This document shows positions 1-10,952 of a DNA stretch of 64,000 nucleotides, piece by piece (positions within the stretch are counted from its first letter, which is position 1; each line of letters opens with the position of its first letter). Position numbers and translations under genes: made by a program. The notes below the pieces were generated by a model. The model searched no databases and was not told the origin of the DNA. It worked only from the letters and a program-made list of their open reading frames with translations. Origin of the DNA: Vitellaria paradoxa (Eukaryota; Streptophyta; Magnoliopsida; Ericales; Sapotaceae); NCBI GenBank assembly GCA_019916065.1, contig CM034236.1:13965167-14029166 (forward strand), given 5' to 3'.

Positions 1-438
1 ACCAAAAGAAGCTAGGCTGATTATAACCATTTTTTTTTGGGTGGGGGGGGGGGTGTTTGGCTAGGCTATAACTTTATTACTATCCAAATAATAAGAACTT
101 GTCCTAAAGGCATCAAACTATGGAACATTGCTTACCTATATATCATGGAATAAATTCTACCTGCAGGCAACCTAACATCAAATATACATACATATGAACC
201 ATGAAATTATCATATTCTTCTGGCCATGTGAGAAAGTTAACTGCGTCTCAGAAGCACGGCCATTAATTAAAGACCCATCACCAAACGCGTGTTAATAATT
301 GAAAGCATTGAATCTGAATGTGGCGAGCAGTTAGTTGTTGAGATCATTCATTGCAAATTACAATCAAAATGAGCTAGAGTGGAAGATAGGTACTGTGAGA
401 GACCCAACTTGCTTGAGTACGTGTTCAGTGTGTGTGTG

Positions 439-449
439 TATATATATGT
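439..449 (+). promoter_or_regulatory. TATA box of the glycine-rich protein gene
   Basis: A TATATATATG run follows a short GT repeat. Transcription starting about 30 bases downstream would begin near 470-480. That makes the ATG at 470 an unlikely start and favours the ATG at 515. The rest of 1-438 is non-coding upstream DNA in which I see no further gene; it contains a poly-G tract near 47-53. Confidence 0.5.
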
Positions 450-514
450 AAGACTCGAGCTGTAATTGCATGCTCAGAGAGACAAATTCAGAGAGTCCTA
501 AACATTCCTGGAAG

Positions 515-1676
515 ATGAGAGTTGCTGTGGTGTCGTTGCTTTGTTTTCATGTTCTTTTCGCTAGTTTGGTGGTTGCCAGAGATGTGGTGACTGTGAGGGA
601 TAAGGAGGAAAAGTTCTTGAGTTCTGGTAAGGGAGGTGGATTTGGTGTTGGCTTTGGGGGCGGAGGCGGTGGTGGATTTGGAATTGGAGGTGGGATTGGG
701 GGTGGAGCTGGAGGTGGTGCTGGGTTTGGGGGCGGTGCTGGTGGTGGTGGTGGTGGGCTTGGAGGGGGAGCTGGTGTTGGGCACGGCATTGGGGGTGGAT
801 TTGGAAAGGGTGGCGGAATTGGAGGAGGTGCTGGTGGGGGCATTGGAAAAGGTGGAGGAATAGGGGGTGGCATTGGAAAGGGTGGTGGAGCTGGTGGTGG
901 ATTTGGTAAAGGTGGAGGCATAGGCATTGGCATTGGTAAGGGTAGTGGTGGTGGATTTGGAAAAGGAGGTGGAGTCGGTGGTGGTGTTGGAGGAGGATTT
1001 GGAAAAGGAGGTGGAATTGGTGGAGGTCATGGAAAGGGCGGAGGAGTTGGAGGTGGTTTTGGAAAAGGAGGCGGAGTGGGTGGTGGTGTTGGGGGAGGCC
1101 ATGGAAAGGGTGGAGTCGGAGCTGGTGGTGGTTTTGGAAAAGGAGGCGGAGTTGGTGGTGGTGTTGGAGGAGGATATGGAAAAGGTGGTGGAGTTGGGGG
1201 AGGCCACGGAAAGGGTGGAGGAGTCGGAGGTGGTGTAGGTGGAGGGGCCGGTGGTGGTTTTGGAAAAGGAGGTGGAATTGGTGGTGGTGTTGGAGGAGGA
1301 ATTGGAAAAGGTGGCGGAATTGGTGGAGGGTATGGAAAAGGTGGAGGACTCGGTGGTGGTATAGGTGGAGGAGCTAGGTGGTGTAGGAGGAGTTGGGGGT
1401 GGGTTTGGAAAAGGTGGTGGAATCGGTGGAGGGTTTGGCAAGGGTGGCGGCATTGGTGGTGGCATTGGCAAAGGTGGAGGAATTGGTGGGGGTGGAGGAT
1501 TTGGTAAAGGTGGTGGAATTGGAGGAGGATTTGGAAAGGGTGGTGGTATTGGTGGGGCTATTGGTAAAGGTGGTGGAATTGGAGGAGGGGTAGGAGGAGG
1601 TGCTGGAGGTGGGTTTGGTGGGGGATTTGGTGGGGGAGCAGGAGGAGGCGGAGGCTCAGGGGGTGGATTTGGCGGC

Positions 1677-1708
<32 letters not shown>

Positions 1709-1724
1709 AATTGGACATCACTAG
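515..1724 (+). CDS. Glycine-rich cell-wall type protein, reading frame split by one extra base
   Basis: This encodes a secreted glycine-rich protein of about 400 residues, if the frame is joined. From the ATG at 515 it starts with a clear signal peptide (MRVAVVSLLCFHVLFASLVV) followed by a short charged stretch. The rest is almost pure glycine repeat built on GGGxGKGGG(I/V)GGG units, with F, H, Y, I or V at the variable positions and regular lysines, ending GIGHH. An upstream ATG at 470 is in frame, but the TATA position argues against it. The frame shifts at about 1376, where one extra A interrupts the glycine repeat. Without that base the repeat continues perfectly to the stop at 1722-1724, so the break is recent or a sequencing error. 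The family acts in the extracellular matrix or wall; the exact role here is unknown. The long antisense frames are repeat shadows. Confidence 0.8.
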
Positions 1725-1970
1725 TTTGCACATTTTATGAAGAAGGCAATATATTTTACCAGTATTCTAAGATCAGAGGAGTACGTGCATGAGCCAAAAT
1801 ATTGTATCTTGCATTATTTCTATCTAGAGTTGTTTCCATGTATGATTTGGTCAAATTTATTACTAATCAGTAATATTCTCTTTCTATCTCCGTAAATTAA
1901 AAGGTGCGTCATCAGTGTATGCATATCGATTTAATTAATAACAGGAAAAAAAAAAAAAAAAAAAAACTTA

Positions 1971-3063
1971 GGGCATGTTTAGTACGGAATAAAAAATTTA
2001 GAGGTAAAAGATTATGGGAGTAATTGTTATCCTGATAATAGTTACTAAGGTAACAAATTTGTAATACTTATGCTTGGACTAAGAGAATAAACATTACCTG
2101 ATAATAATTTATTATATTTGAAATATTAAAGTTTTTAAAGGGATAAAAGTTAATTGTATTTAAAATGGAATAAATTAACCAAAAGTAAAAGTTAATATTT
2201 AATTTTAATAAAATATTATAATAAAATAAATCATCATAATCATTGTTATTTTAATAATAATTAATTTTAATAAAAAATTTATTATTAAAATATATATACT
2301 TTTAAATAAAAATACTAATTATAAAAAATAATTTTATCATATATCAATATTTCAATAATAATTAATTTTAATAGAGAATTATTATTTGTTAAAAATTACT
2401 ATTATTTTGATAAAATAATTTAATGAAACAAATAATTTTAGTTTATTTAAATAAATTTTTTATTTTAATAAATTATATTAATGTAATACATAATCTGGAA
2501 AATTATTATTTATGAGACATAATTTTTATTTAATAAAATATTTTAATAAAATAAATTATTTTAATAAATCATTATTATTTATTAAACATTAATTTTAATT
2601 TGAGAAAATAAATAATTTTAATCATAAATTAATATTTCAATAGTATTATTTTAAAAAAATATAATAAATTATTTTAATAATAAACTATTATTTATTAAAC
2701 ATTATTTTGACAAAATAATTTAATAATTAGTTAATTTTAATTTGATTAAATAAATTATTATTTTATTATATTTGTTATAATCATTTATAGGAGAACGTTG
2801 TTTATGGTTTTGCACAGAGGTAAAGAAATATTTTACGAAAGTAATGAGAAAAGGATAAAATTTTTTTATTATCCTCCATTACCTACCTTTTCCCTAAAGT
2901 AAAAATTTACTCTCATGTGAGGGTAATTGTTAATTCAGAATAATTATTACCTCTGTCATCTAAATTGATGTAATAAAAGATAAAAATTATCTCAATAAAA
3001 TTTATCTTTTTTTTTTGGTAATTATAAAATTTACCTTCTGTTACTTTTAAAACAAACATATCC
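1971..3063. mobile_element. AT-rich non-autonomous Tourist-like (PIF/Harbinger) element
   Basis: A roughly 1.1 kb, extremely AT-rich segment is bounded by imperfect inverted ends. The left end reads GGGCATGTTTAGTACGGAA and the right end, reversed, GGATATGTTTGTTTTAAAAG. The base triplet TTA flanks both ends (1968-1970 and 3064-3066), as expected for the TTA/TAA target duplication of the PIF/Harbinger superfamily. The inner ends also pair: the left stretch around 2010-2060 resembles the reverse of 2900-2960. No coding frame is present, so it is non-autonomous. The element lies just downstream of the glycine-rich gene, after an A-tract at 1946-1966. Confidence 0.6.
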
Positions 3064-3756
3064 TTAAGGGAAATCTATTTCTTTTAATGATAAACAGTAT
3101 GTACATTTTTAGCTTATGATTTCAGCAGAGAGATTAAATAGGCAAAGAATGAAACAAAATATATGGAGGAATGAAATGCCTACCAAACATGAAACACACA
3201 TGACCCAATACTAATGCAACTGAGTTTGATGACGAGCATAAATTAATGGCCACTTAAGCCTCCCACAAAAATACATTAAAGTTCTGTTTGGAACTCTAAT
3301 ATTTATTGAAAAATATTAAAAATTATTTATTTTTATCTTATTATATGAATTACGAACCCATAATTTTTAGGAAAAATTATATCCAAGTCATACTTTATAA
3401 TCTTTTAAGACTATTAGTCATACCTAAAAAAAAGTATTGCTTTTAAGTTACATTAATGTGAAAAGTTTGTATTTAAGTCACACTTTTGAGTGGGTCGCAC
3501 AAGTTTGTTTTAAATATAATTTATAATATGACTTATATGCCATTTTTTCTATAATTAACTGAGATGAAGTTGCCGAAAATTATGAAACCGGGAATCACGT
3601 TTTTCGTTTTTTTTTTCATTCCTTATAAATTACGTGAAGATATAGTGAGATAAAAATCTGTTAAAGGATTATATACGAAGGAATACACACGGATTATGCG
3701 AATTTGTGCTGTGAGATTAACGTCAGTCGAAGGCATACATACGGATATGGATTACG

Positions 3757-4846
3757 CATTTAAACACATGTCTGCGGTACTGTTTTTTTTAAGATGCATG
3801 CTCAGTTTAAAAACAGTACCGCATGACCCTATCATGCAAACATCACATGTAAACACAAAAATAGTTCACATATCAAACTGAAGACCGACAATACCGCATG
3901 TGTGACAGTACCACATGTCTGCGGTACTGTTTTTTTTAGGATGCATGCTCATTCAAAAACAGTACCGCATGACTCTATCATGCAAACATCACATTTAAAC
4001 ACAAAATTAGTTAACATATTAAACGAATGATCGACAGTACCGCATGTGTGACAGTACCACATGTCTACGGTACTGTTTTTTTTAGGATGCATGCTCGTTC
4101 AAAAACAGTACCGCATGACTCTATCATGCAAACATCACATTTAAACACAAAAATAGTTCACATATCAAACGAATGACCGACAGTACCGCATGTGTGACAG
4201 TACCACATGTTTGCGGTACTATTGTTTTTAGGATACATACTTGTTCAAAAACAGTACCGCATGATTCTATCATGCAAACATCACATGTAAACACAAAAAT
4301 AGTTTACATATAAAACGAATGACTGACAGTACCACATGTCTGCGGTACTATTTTTTTTAGGATGCATGCTCGTTTAAAAACAGTACCGCATGACTCTATC
4401 ATGCAAATATCACATTTAAACACAAAAATAGTTCACATATTAAATGAATGATTGATAGTACCGCATGTGTGACAGTACCACATGTTTGCGGTACTGTTTT
4501 TTTTTTAGGATGCATGCTCGTTCAAAAACAGTATCATATGACTCTATCATGCAAACATCACATTTAAACACAAAAATAGTTCACATAGCAAACGAATGAC
4601 CGACAGTACCGCATGTGTGACAGTACCACATATTTGCGGTACTGTTTTTTTTAGGATGCGTGCTCATTCAAAAACAGTACCGCATGACTCTATCATGCAA
4701 ACATTACATTTAAAACACAAAAATAGTTCACATATCAAACGAATGACCGACAGTACCGCATGTGTGACAGTACCAGATGTCTGCGTTACTGTTTTTTTAG
4801 ATGCATGCTCGTTCAAAAACAGTACCGCATGACTCTATCATGCAAA
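3757..4846. repeat. Tandem array, about 7.4 copies of a 147-bp self-complementary unit
   Basis: The anchor TCTGCGGTAC or a close variant occurs at 3771, 3918, 4064, 4210, 4339, 4485, 4633 and 4780. The spacings are 147, 146, 146, 129, 146, 148 and 147. The short interval lacks one CGCATGTGTGACAGTACC module. Each unit contains GCGGTACTGTTTTT and, about 20 bases later, its reverse complement AAAAACAGTACCGC, giving a stem of about 14 bp around a loop that contains TGCATG. A third copy of CAGTACCGC, followed by TGTGTGACAGTACCAC, gives each unit alternative pairings. Confidence 0.85.
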
Positions 4847-5029
4847 GAATGGTACTGTTTTAATGAGGTACTGTTTTATTATGTGGTACTGTTTCTTATG
4901 CGGTACTATTTTATTATGCGGTACTGTTTCTTATGCGGTACTGTTTATGCGTACTGTTTTATGCGGCATTGTTTTATTATGTGGTATTATTTTTTATGCG
5001 GTATTGTTTTATTATGTGGTACTATTTTC
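4847..5029. repeat. Degenerate short-period array of the GCGGTACTGTTTTATTAT type
   Basis: About nine imperfect copies of a roughly 18-22 bp unit follow the 147-bp array directly. The unit, TGCGGTACTGTTTTATTA, is the same sequence as the left stem of the 147-bp unit. This array looks like a local amplification of that stem alone. Confidence 0.75.
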
Positions 5030-5031
5030 TT

Positions 5032-5182
5032 AAACAGTTTTGATTTTGTTTCCAAAAATCGATTTTGCTTGCTTTGTAAAGAAGATGGAAAGTCGCGGAA
5101 TTAGGTTTTTCTCAAACAGTTTTGATTTTGTTTCCAAAAATTGATTTTACTTGCTTTACAAAGAAGATGGAAAGTCACGAAA
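5032..5182. repeat. 82-bp tandem duplication
   Basis: AAACAGTTTTGATTTTG begins at 5032 and again at 5114. The following bases, through AAGAAGATGGAAAGTC, match with only a few changes. This is a simple two-copy duplication at the right side of the element. Confidence 0.85.
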
Positions 5183-5415
5183 GTTATGAGTAAAATGTGC
5201 ACTATTTTTGGATAAAACTGATAGTTTTGAAATGTAGTGAAAAACGCGTGATGTCCTTTTTTGTCTTTTTGTTGCAAGTGTGACTTATTCACAAGTAATT
5301 TTTTTGGGTATGACTTAAATCATTATAAGTTCATAAATAGTGACCGGCTTCCAAAAACCTTTAATTTTTATCAAATTTTACTAACTTTTTTTTTTTTATT
5401 CCAAACGTACTTTAA

Positions 5416-6257
5416 GAAAAAATTTAAACCAAGTTTACATCAATTATTAAAACTACTTATGGCACAACCCGTTCACCCAAATAATTTAGTCTTATTACCA
5501 CAAGAGTATATCTCTAAAACTAGCAATAAAAGCTTAATTTGCTACAATGAAATAGAATGGAATAATCATACTTACACTATTATTTCATTTCATTCTCTCA
5601 AACAATGTAGAATTTCAAATAAATTATAAAATAGTATTTTGAATAAGCGTACGAAACCCATGATAATAGACCGAAAGTATAGAAATGATTGTTTGATCCA
5701 TTTAATTCCCTTGTATCAAACGAGATCTAACACAAGCTCTTTCTTGTGGGATGATCATGCTTCTTGCACGGAATACCTTTAGCATCCAAGCTTCAAGTGA
5801 AAGTGAAAACAAATCTCGGAATACCATGAGGCCCGAGATTTTGGATCAACAAAAATGCTACTGACGCCTAATCGATGGACTTCTATGGGAATACCAGTAT
5901 TTGTAGTGAAGATAAGTTATTAATTTGCTTAGGGTGGGTGTAACTGCTCTTTTTAAAGCCCATTTTATTATCAAAAAAATAATAATAATAAATAAATAAT
6001 ATAAAAGATTCATCTTATAATTATCTCTCTACAGTAAATTTTCTGATGAGATAAATTTTGTGAAGTGATCGCATTTCAATTTTTTGCTATTACTGGCAGG
6101 CTACTTGTGTATTGTATTTTTTTTTTTTTTTTTGCCGGGGGGGGGGGGGGGTAAATTAAGCTACCTCTGTGTATTGGCAAGTTGGATGATCCAAGCGGGA
6201 GATAATTATGTCACATTTTTGTTGTAACTTTTAAGATGCGACACGAGTCTATTAGTT
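5416..6257. other. Intergenic DNA, no supported gene
   Basis: I see no coding pattern or RNA gene here. Notable simple features are a T-tract followed by a G-tract at 6117-6151. A fragment around 5750-5900 is of higher GC than its surroundings, but I could not identify it. Confidence 0.5.
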
Positions 6258-6410
6258 GTGCGTTTGACAACTTAAAAAAATTCAAAAAATTTTAAAAAAT
6301 TACAAAAATTTTCAAATCTCTTCAATTAAATTTTACCACTTATCATTTTTACATCATATCAATCTCAACTTTTGAATTTTTTTAAATTTTTCTAAACCTC
6401 CAAACACCCC
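6258..6410. mobile_element. Small hairpin MITE-like element
   Basis: About 150 bases with inverted ends: GTGCGTTTGACAACTTAAAA on the left and GGGGTGTTTGGAGGTTTAGA on the reversed right end. The whole unit is AT-rich and nearly palindromic. I could not fix a target duplication, so the superfamily is open. Confidence 0.4.
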
Positions 6411-6413
6411 CTA

Positions 6414-6735
6414 GGTGTCATTGGATATACTCATTTTGAATTTATTTTCATTTTACTTTTGTTAAAAGGAGGAAAATAACTCATTGTGCATTTAGTCACT
6501 TATATTTTTAAATTTATTTTAAAAAACAGAATAAAAGCATTCACATCAAATACAAAATAACAAAAAAATCGTTTGGATCGTTTTCAACCAAAAACAAAAT
6601 CTCAAAACACAAAAAATAAAAAATGTCAAACCAAATGCACTTTCATTTTTTTTAATTTGAGATTTTCAAAACATAAAACACAAAATAAAAAGTAAAAACA
6701 AAAAACAAAAATAAAAATACAAACTAGATGCCACC
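6414..6735. mobile_element. Small MITE-like element next to the previous one
   Basis: The ends are inverted: GGTGTCATTGGATATAC on the left and GGTGGCATCTAGTTTGTA on the reversed right end. The flanking triplets are CTA and TTA, close to a Tourist-type duplication with one change. The interior is AT-rich and non-coding. Confidence 0.4.
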
Positions 6736-8296
6736 TTAATTGTCACGAGAATTATGAAATTTGAAAAATCATAGCCCTCCCACTTTAATTTGTAGCTCCA
6801 AATTGGGAAAGAATCAGCCTAGAAAAACACACGGGACTATATACTGATACTTTCTACCTACAACTTTATGAAAAAACCAACAACTTATTCACTATTCCTT
6901 GCGAAGATCAATCCCAGCCTTCTTGGCAACGGCATCCAATCTCTACCTTTCTCTGGTCTTTATTGCCTTCGTCGACAAGCGATGCTTCCCTCTGCAGGTT
7001 CACAAACCACAACTTTTTAGCCTTGTGATTTGAGTGAGAAACTTAGCAATAAAGTATTAACCTTCAATTTAAAATCTATATATATATATATATAAATAAC
7101 AAAGTAAATAGTGATAATGTATACAAATGAAGACACAGTATCTTATATTACAGAGGCATATACAAAAACCTCAAAATACAAAGCCATCCATAGTGAAAAA
7201 TGATTCACAAATTTGTGACAGCATTTTTAATAAAGTAGATGAGAAACTAAAATAAAAAATAAATAAATAAAAGGAAAGAAAAGGAAGACTTCTCAAAAGT
7301 AGATGTTCAGCACAATTCTCCCATTTAACCAGACGCTCCATAAAGTAAATCCAATTACAATATTAGAGTGCAATAAGGAAATCCATTTGCAACAGCTACA
7401 ATCACTAAATTAAATAAATCACACAAGGTGTTCACTCTGTTGGTGGTGAGTGGAAACAGAGGCCAAGGATTGTCAACATGTCTCCCTTCATTCATGCTGT
7501 TGAATATTTCACATAAGCTTCGAAAGGTAACCATCTTTACAAATAAATTTACCATTCTAGTTCAAATTACCAAGTTGACCATCTTTACAAATAAATTTAC
7601 CATTCTAGCTCAAATTACCGAGTTAACTTTTAGTAATCCACCCCTTTTATTGAGGTAGTTTGCCAATTTCTGTTCTGTTCCTCTTCTGGTTGATTTTCAG
7701 CAGCTCAGAGTTGAAGAAAGAGAGTAAGGGATTTTTTTGCATACAGTTACCCATTACTTTCTATGGCACTAAGCAAGATAAGAATTTAGGAATATTTTCA
7801 GAATCAAGAATCTCCATAGTTAATTATTGGATGTCCCCTTCAATTGTTCCCAATTGCTGATTCACAATACCATACATGAAAGACTATTAACTTAGCCTTT
7901 GGATACCATATATATTTAAATTTGTCAGGGTAATATTTAGATATCAGCACAAAAATTAAGAATGAAGTGAAAATATGACATGGCATTTTAAGGCAGAAAT
8001 TTGTCTTGTAGTATAGAATTATTAGCGAAAATCACTACTATCTAGTAAATAACACTTGCAATTCTGGTATCCTTAGAACATAGAAACACTAAAATTATAA
8101 CATCACATTCATAGGAAATATGAAGGATGTTGTTATTTTTAAGTAATTTTCCTAAAGTAATTAGCTCCGAATCCGTTTGTTTCAAAACCACAAACACAAA
8201 CGCAACCTTGAATTTTTTTCATTTAACTTCCCACCAAATACCAAATATGTGTTCTCTGCAATCTGCAAGTGCAACATCACAAGCCCATAAACATGC

Positions 8297-8319
8297 TATA
8301 TATATATATATATATATAT
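8297..8319. repeat. TA microsatellite
   Basis: An uninterrupted TA dinucleotide run. Confidence 0.95.
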
Positions 8320-8342
8320 CAGAATCATATGAAAGTTATAGC

Positions 8343-8807
8343 TTTCATGTTTCATCTCCACTGATCTACAGCTCCATGTATGGAAAGAAACTATGAACAG
8401 TTAAGAGAGACACTTGATATAAGTCCATTAGCATTCAAAGCCAAACATTGCCATTTCAAGGCTCTTCAGCTTTGCCAAGATGGACTAAAAACATCAAAAA
8501 TATTTATTCAATCTCTTCACATGATTTGGACCATTGAACCGGGAAAAATTATAGGTGGAAAACGTTTATTCCTATGAGTTATATAACCTACTAGAAGGCT
8601 TTTAAGCTTTGGTAAGATGGATAGTTTTAGTACTTTCAGCGAGAACTAACTTGACTTCTCAGTTTCATGTCACCTCTCCATTGATTTTGTAGCTCCATAG
8701 AGCAAAAGAAGCCCAAAACAGGAAGGAGAGACATCAATCTGCGTCCATTAGCATTCAAAGCTTAACATTGCCCCATCAAAAGCTATTAAGCTTTGCCAAG
8801 ATGGACA
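8343..8807. repeat. Dispersed duplication of a roughly 145-bp segment
   Basis: The stretch 8343-8487 (CATTAGCATTCAAAGC, then GCTTTGCCAAGATGGAC) recurs about 320 bases later at 8663-8807 with moderate divergence. A short third piece lies near 8596-8622. This is an old local duplication, possibly inside an intron. Confidence 0.7.
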
Positions 8808-8836
8808 GGGTAGCTAGATAACTTGCAGCAATATTA

Positions 8837-8862
8837 TGTGTGTGTGTGTGTGTGTGTGTGTA
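8837..8862. repeat. TG microsatellite
   Basis: An uninterrupted TG dinucleotide run of about 13 units. Confidence 0.95.
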
Positions 8863-9350
8863 TTTATGACAAAACCCACATGCCTCTAGCTATAAATTTC
8901 TGACAAGACCATGCATATATGCTTCAATCATTCACAAAAGTTGATGCAATTTTTATCTCCGTTTCCTTTCTGTGTATGAGTGAAATGGATACAGAAACAA
9001 GTTGGTATCAAAGAACACTTCATTCGAACCCTATCCATATTTTACGTGATTAATGTAAACAAATAACTAGGAATCCAAACAAGAAAGCAGGAAACTATCT
9101 AAGCCTGGAAATATTACCCAAATAATTTATCAGCGTTGAGAATCTGAAAGCAGATAGAGACCACCAGGCAAAACCCAGATGAAAAAGAAGAAAGAAGGGA
9201 AAAAAAAAAAAAAAAAAGAAGTACCAAAAATCAAATACAGATATGTGGGTAAGAGAGAACCTGATCAATCTCAGTGACCGCCATCGGCACGGCAGATTGG
9301 ATGTGAGAATATATAGGGAGAGAGGTGGGGGAGTGAGAGATGAGGGTTTT

Positions 9351-9920
9351 TGGGGACAGAGGTGATACTTATATCATTGTTGTGAGCTTTGTTGGCTAAT
9401 AAATGTTGGGCCGAACAGGGCCTGGCCAAGCAGTTTGGGCTTCATCCATTGGATCAGTTGCACGGCATCGTTTTGGACGCTGAAAAAAGTGCTTGTGAAT
9501 TTCAATCACTTAAAACGAATCCTCTATTTTGCAAATATTGTGTTAAATTACCAAATTACTAACCAAAATTTTATAATTACAAATAGTTTTGGTGTTTACG
9601 AAATTCCTAATTTTTTTTTTTTTCATTTGGTTGGAAAAATTAAATTACATTCGCCTTCCCCTTCAATATATATATTGGTACAAATTTTACAGATACCTTT
9701 GTAATGCTTGTTTAAAAGGTTATTGGGTTTTTGTGATGTGTTAGAAATCAGAACTGAATATAAATTACATTATTTTATACATCCATATATATTTACCATC
9801 GGAATAATATCTTGTCTTGAAGGACAAGAAGATTGCTCCATTCTCGTTCGGGCTTATATCGAAAAAAAAAAAAAAAAAGAGTAAAAGTTCTTTCTTTTTT
9901 TTGGGGGGAGGGGATATGAT
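9351..9920. other. Intergenic DNA, no supported gene
   Basis: Nothing beyond a short unsupported frame (9435-9704), A-tracts and T-tracts is visible. Confidence 0.5.
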
Positions 9921-9928
9921 GTTATGTT

Positions 9929-10804
9929 TAGAGATGTAAAAAGGTAGAGTACCCGCCTAATTAGTTAATTTCATTATCAAACTCGTTTACTTTTTGGTTA
10001 CCATTACCATCTCAAACCCATTTATTTTTTTAGTTGGAATCTCAAACTTGTCCTGTCTCAAACTAGTAAAACCTGTCCCAAACCCGCGAAACTCTCTTAT
10101 GTTCAATTGGTTAAATTACTCGTTAAGTATCCGTTAAATACCCAATTTGAGATAAAAAAATAAAAAATTAGTAAGTGACAAAACTATTAAATTTATTAAA
10201 TTAAACAAATTCATTGGTCAAAGTATCTCCAATTTTTTTTTTGAGAGGTAAACAAAATATATTATAAATAGTAGAAATAAATGTACAAAATACACAGGAG
10301 CATACCCCTGGAATAGTATAATAGGAATCACAATTTATAAAGAGTTTCTAAACTCGATATGGAAGTTAGAACAATCCATAACATGTGAAAATAGTATACA
10401 ATAAATCATAAATTAAATAAGTCCAAATGAATTATTCCCACAAAGCTAAAGTAGCTGCCAACAAAGTATAAATGATCTTGATTTCAGAAGTTCAAAAATT
10501 TTATCTTAGGGATAAAATTGTAATTGTAAATATATAAATATATATTTTTTATTTTATCTTATTTTATTAAACAGGTACTTTACAAGTGCTATGCGAATAT
10601 CGGGTATTCCTATAAGTATAAATAGGTATTGGGCATTGGGTATCGAGTACCTTATGAAAAAATTTCAAACCCGTCTCAAACCCGCACGGGTACTAAATTT
10701 GAATCCCAAACCCCTCCCAATCCTATTAAAGTATTTTCCTATGAATTTTTATCAGGTTTGGTCGAGTCAGGTACCCTCGTGTTCGTGTCCCATTAACATC
10801 CCTA
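9929..10804. mobile_element. Non-autonomous hAT-like element with perfect 8-bp target duplication
   Basis: GTTATGTT occurs directly before (9921-9928) and directly after (10805-10812) an 876-bp segment. The inverted ends are TAGAGATGTAAAAAGG on the left and TAGGGATGTTAATGGG on the reversed right end. An 8-bp duplication with short inverted ends is typical of the hAT superfamily. The interior near both ends contains repeated ACCCG and AAACCC motifs, and no transposase frame is visible. Confidence 0.75.
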
Positions 10805-10952
10805 GTTATGTTCCAATATTTTAGCTAATTCAAAAGGAGCTAGTGTAATTTTTTAAATAGGTTAAGTTATGCATACATTTCCTTAATATTTGTATAATTA
10901 TAATTATTACTCTTTAACTTTTAAAAATTACACTCATTTCACTTATTCTAAA

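Larger units (their letters stand above)
3280..5412. mobile_element. Non-autonomous DNA element carrying a 147-bp tandem array
   Basis: The outer ends are inverted: AGTTCTGTTTGGAA on the left and AAGTACGTTTGGAA on the reversed right end. TAA lies at both flanks (3277-3279 and 5413-5415), which fits a Tourist-like insertion. Inside these ends is a second inverted pair, AGTCATACCTAAAAAAAAGT at about 3416 and a similar sequence reversed at about 5293-5313. The structure may therefore be one element nested in another. The core holds the 147-bp array, a short-period array and an 82-bp duplication, annotated separately. No transposase frame is visible. The small frames inside are repeat products. 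Confidence 0.5.
6892..9284 (-). pseudogene. Candidate minus-strand split gene or gene remnant, unidentified
   Basis: Two segments look like exons. At 9261-9284 the minus strand reads an ATG in good plant context and eight codons (MAVTEIDQ), then a GT donor at 9260-9259. A CT-rich stretch lies upstream at 9318-9350. At 6892-6991 a CTGCAG acceptor is followed by a frame reading GKHRLSTKAIKTRER, an in-frame TAG at 6945-6943, then RLDAVAKKAGIDLRKE and a stop. That lysine-rich tail looks like real protein, so the TAG suggests decay, or the true frame may end there. I do not recognise the family and found no convincing middle exons in the 2.3 kb between. That interval holds the 8.3-8.8 kb duplication and simple repeats. 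The product and the joining of the two parts are inference. Confidence 0.3.

Noticed and set aside
488..1471. Long antisense frame over the glycine-rich gene (Ser/Thr/Pro-rich)
   Set aside because: It is the mirror of the GGN repeat; antisense frames of such repeats stay open without selection.
3757..4846. CRISPR-like look of the tandem array
   Set aside because: The units are contiguous 147-bp copies without unique spacers, and this is plant nuclear DNA.
4596..5104. Small open frames over the tandem arrays
   Set aside because: They are translations of the repeats, change frame between units, and have no conserved start.
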